Part shown: in pieces, positions 60,910 through 64,000 of the stretch
Position numbering within the stretch: position 1 is the stretch's first letter
Layout: the number at the start of each line of letters is the position of its first letter
Origin: Apiosordaria backusii
Lineage: Eukaryota; Ascomycota; Sordariomycetes; Sordariales; Lasiosphaeriaceae
NCBI GenBank assembly: GCA_030549205.1
Contig: JAUKTV010000009.1
Span: 682,001-746,000 of the forward strand
Direction of reading: 5' to 3'
DNA: 64,000 nucleotides
Program-made: the position numbers and the translations under genes
Notes under the pieces: generated by a model
Seen by the model: the letters and a program-made list of their open reading frames with translations, nothing else
What the model was told of the DNA's origin: nothing
Database searches by the model: none

Positions 60910-62894
60910 ATGGCGCCAGAAACAGAGGAACCAGCAGTCAAGAGCAACAATGAGGCCGGCCCAGGTCAAGAGACTCAAGGCAGCGCTGCCGTTCCATCAC
61001 CATCACCATCACCATCGCCTCCGCCGCCACCACTACCGCCTCGTCGAAAAGCATCGGGTGAAGCGCCATTGCAAGTAGGGGGACAGTTACAGTCGAAACC
61101 GACGACAGCAGTGTCATCAATCGACATCTCAACCCTCTCCTTTCCAGATGGGACCAGAGGGACATTTCCAACACCTTCAGTAGGAAGCGGGCCTTCATCA
61201 CTAAACAGCGGATATGGAACCCCAACACGAGATTCATCGGGCGACAACCTCACCGATTCAATGAGCGTTATGAGCTTTGCTCCCACCATACGCGCCCCAG
61301 GCGATCTTGCAAGTCTTGTAGCCGCCGAGTTTAACAGGAAAAGCCGGGCATGGAATCTGCTTCGATCGCAGTCAGAAACTGTGCAGCCATTTGAAGGAAT
61401 TGAATTCGGAGACTCAGGCGAACTCGCTGGATTTGAACGCGAATTTGACGACATTCCGGAAAACATGACGGACGATGTGAGGCTGTCCATGTGGCAGTCC
61501 AAGATGAAACACTACTTGATTCTCTCGTCTGCCGGAAAACCAATATACAGCCGACATGGTGATCTAAGTCTGATCAATTCATCCATGGGCGTCATCCAAA
61601 CCATCATATCATTCTACGAAGGGGCCAAGGACCCCTTAATGGGCTTTACAGCCGGCAAAGCACGCTTTGTTGTCTTGACCGCCGGACCACTCTACTTTGT
61701 AGCCATCAGCAAACTCGGAGAAAGCGATGCTCAACTGCGAAGTCAGCTCGAAGCCCTTTACATGCAGATTCTCTCAACACTAACTCTTCCTACCCTCAAA
61801 AACATATTTGTCCATCGTCCGTCCACCGACCTCAGAAAGCCCCTTGAAGGTACTGAAACTCTCTTGTCCTCCCTCGCGGATAGCTTCACCAAAGGGTCTC
61901 CCTCTGCCCTCCTCGGCGCCTTGGAATGCCTGAAACTCCGCAAATCCCAACGCCACGCTATCAACAACATCTTCCTCAAAAACCGCACCGACAAGCTATT
62001 ATACGGCCTCATCGTCGCAGGCGGGAAACTAGTCTCCGTCATCCGCCCCAGAAAACACTCCCTCCACCCCAGCGACCTCCAGCTCATCTTCAACATGCTC
62101 TTCGAATCCGGCAGCATCAAATCCGGCGGCGGCGAATCCTGGATCCCCATCTGCCTACCAGCATTCAACAACAGCGGCTACCTCTACATGTACGTCTCTT
62201 TCTTTGACGACGACAACAACGACACCCAGTCAACTCCAACAACAAGCAAAAACACCTCGACCAGCACCCCAACAATACCAGAAGAAGGCATCCCCCCACC
62301 ACCCCCTCCCAATCATCACCATCCCCGCCCCCAACAAACAACACACCCCCCGAATCCCCCCAAGAAATAGCCCTCATCCTCATCTCCCCCGACCGCGAAT
62401 CCTTCTTCCCCTTCTCCTCCCTCCGCACCTCCCTCTACAACTCCCTCACCAAATCCGGCCACCTCTCCCTGATCCGGCAATCCCTCTCCTCCCCCCGCCC
62501 TTCCATCTCCTCCATCCTCCCCAGCCCCAGCCCCAGCCCCAGCAACTCTCCCTCTCCAATATCCCACTTCATCTACAAATCCCGCCCCAACGTCCAGTTC
62601 GTCATGTCCTCCCTCCAACCCCTCTTCGTCTCCCCCATCGCCAGACGCAAACTCATGTCGCAATACCAATCCCTGCACGCTGCCATGCACGCGAAGCACT
62701 CCCACTTGAAAGTCATCTACTCCGTGGGCGAGGATTGCGCCTCTTTGGGTTGGGTGACCCCGCTGTTTGAATTTTACTGCGTCGCCGGCCCGAACGTGAG
62801 CAGGCAGGCCATGACGGAGGCGGCGAATAAGGTGGTCAAGTGGGTGGGGAGGGAGGAGGGGAGGGTTTTTATCATTGGGGGTGGGGTTTTTTAG
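60910..62894 (+). CDS. MON1: Vacuolar fusion protein MON1 (frame break at a C-run)
   Basis: Mon1 pairs with Ccz1 as the Rab7/Ypt7 exchange factor that drives endosome and autophagosome fusion with the vacuole. The N-terminus is a low-complexity Pro/Ser tail. The Longin-type core starts near WQSKMKHYLILSSAGKPIYS, with SLINSSMGVIQTIISFYEG and GPLYFVAISKLGESDAQL as further markers. The frame ends at TAG 62368-62370 after a Pro-rich stretch. The expected C-terminus (EIALILISPDRESFF, then FVMSSLQPLFVSPIARRKL and WVTPLFEFYCVAGPN) lies in the next frame and stops at 62894. One more C in one of three C6 runs (62292-62297, 62346-62351, 62356-62361) would join them. The first is best because it then reads EEGIPPTTPSQSSPSPPPTN. 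The rejoined protein is about 661 residues. Confidence 0.93.
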
Positions 62895-63572
62895 GCTGGC
62901 TATACACTCTCAACAATACAGCTATATATACATATTTCATTGTGGTAATAAAGAAGAAGCAGCGGGAGACATTACGAAAGAGATGGTATCATGATATGGA
63001 AATGGGGAATGTGTAAACACAGTGAGTGCATTATAAAGTAGTTTATTGAGGCATTTGAGAGAGGGGGGGCAGCAGTGTATATACACCCTGATACATAACA
63101 ATAATAACAAGTTCATATCAAGAACGATACAGCACAAATAAGACAAGACGAAAAGTGTACAAATGAAAATTATAAACTATGTAATTATAGGCTGTGTTAA
63201 TCTGACACAACCTGCTCGCTGTACACCCATGTACTGCCTGCCTGCCGCTGTTGCTGCATTCCTAATAGTGTATCCTAATAGTGTAGTGTTTACTCCGCTG
63301 TGTGGTTGGTTATTTTTCCAACACCCCCTTGTTTACCCCCCCTATTTAATTGTCCAACACCGAACCAGGGTTTGGGGAACAAACCCAACCACCCATCCAA
63401 CCCCTAACCATAACCCAAACCAAACAACTTCAAAAAGTAGAACCAACACCTCCTAACAAAGGGAAAAGAAAGAATTGCATGCAAAAGCTGCCCGCCTTTG
63501 CCATGTCCACACGCTCGTATCCAACCTCCCCTACCTCTCACTAACCCCCCCTTCCCCTCTCGGATCATGTTC
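62895..63572. other. Intergenic, tail to tail (MON1 / right-edge gene)
   Basis: About 0.7 kb, AT-rich near the MON1 end and becoming C-rich towards the right-edge gene. Frames at 63163-63544 are not supported. Confidence 0.45.
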
Positions 63573-64000
63573 CTAACTAACCCCCTTACTCCCCTTCTTC
63601 TTCCCCCTCCCCCCAGCAAACCCCCCAACCTTCGCCTCAGTAGCATACACCTCCACCCGATCCTTAACCCCCCCTACCCCTATCTGCCCCCCATTGTTTC
63701 CCCCAGCACCACCCAGCTGCTGCCCCCCTCCTCCCCCTTAACCCACCAAACCCCCCCTTTACCATCCCCTCCCTCCTCCCCTTCCACCTCCTCCTCATCA
63801 ACTCTCCCACCAGTCTTCCCCGTCCGCGCCGTACTAGCAGAGCTTTTCGTCCTCGCCTTCCCCAACCCTTGCAATCCTACCCCTGGATTATTCAACGTCG
63901 AGCTCCCCGTCCCTGTCCACGTCGTCCCAGTATTAGACCCATTATCTGTTTTCTGCGATGGATTCCTACCCAGCGTCGGGTTAGTAGCCGTAGACGGGGT
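63573..64000 (-). CDS. 3' end of an unidentified gene, running off the window (frame break at a G6 run)
   Basis: An open frame enters from the right edge and reads TATNPTLGRNPSQKTDNGSN through TGKTGGRVDEEEVEGEEGGD. It then crosses a G6 run at 63723-63728 and would stop at 63680. If that run had one more G, the frame would continue as QQLGGAGGNNGGQ and VKDRVEVYATEAKVGGFAGG, ending in GRGKKKGSKGVS at 63573. That Gly/Lys-rich end looks like true protein, while the alternative end does not. The product is not recognisable from this fragment: Gly-, Ser- and Lys-rich, probably nuclear or nucleic-acid-associated, but that is only inference from composition. The 5' part lies outside the window. Confidence 0.55.

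Noticed and set aside
1..64000. tRNA, rRNA, CRISPR or transposon genes
   Set aside because: Looked for B-box-like GGTTCGA motifs, regularly spaced repeats, and transposase or reverse-transcriptase motifs; none were convincing.

Overview
The window is nuclear DNA from a filamentous ascomycete, most likely a member of the Sordariales (Sordaria, Neurospora or Podospora relatives). The reasons are short introns of about 50-120 bases with GTRNGT donors and RCTRAC-like branch sites, a near-full-length PRO1/ADV-1 fruiting-body regulator, and orthologues of typical filamentous-fungal genes. I see no bacterial, viral or transposon gene and no tRNA or rRNA gene. The species assignment is inferred from protein similarity judged by eye.

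Layout, left to right. A SAS4-domain chromatin protein (1.4-3.2 kb, +); a large hybrid histidine kinase with several PAS domains (5.4-9.8 kb, -); an aldehyde dehydrogenase (12.4-13.9 kb, +); a cysteine-rich single-pass membrane protein (14.7-16.0 kb, -); a SAM-PH protein (18.6-21.3 kb, -). Then comes a stretch of about 10.3 kb with no credible gene, ending at pro1 (31.7-33.8 kb, +). After it lie a nucleoside hydrolase (-), an Env7/STK16-type kinase (-), a CLIP-170 homologue (-), a fungal membrane protein of unknown function (-), NOP14 (+), REV1 (-), a RED-like splicing factor (+), DOP1 (-), MON1 (+) and the 3' end of an unidentified gene that leaves the window (-).

Most genes are housekeeping: ribosome assembly, translesion synthesis, splicing, Golgi/endosome traffic and microtubule tip tracking. 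They are arranged as unrelated neighbours with divergent promoters of 0.3-0.6 kb (unknown membrane protein/NOP14, REV1/RED, DOP1/MON1) or tail to tail. There is no sign of a metabolic cluster. The developmental regulator pro1 stands out for its huge upstream region.

The most striking pattern is that at least five genes (histidine kinase, SAM-PH, NOP14, MON1, the right-edge gene) are broken at a run of 6-7 C or G. In every case one extra base would rejoin clearly homologous or plausible coding sequence. All these runs lie in gene-end blocks with very strong C- or G-rich coding-strand bias. The simplest explanation is under-called homopolymers in the assembly. Slippage-based recoding is the more exciting but less likely reading, and RNA or peptide data would separate the two.
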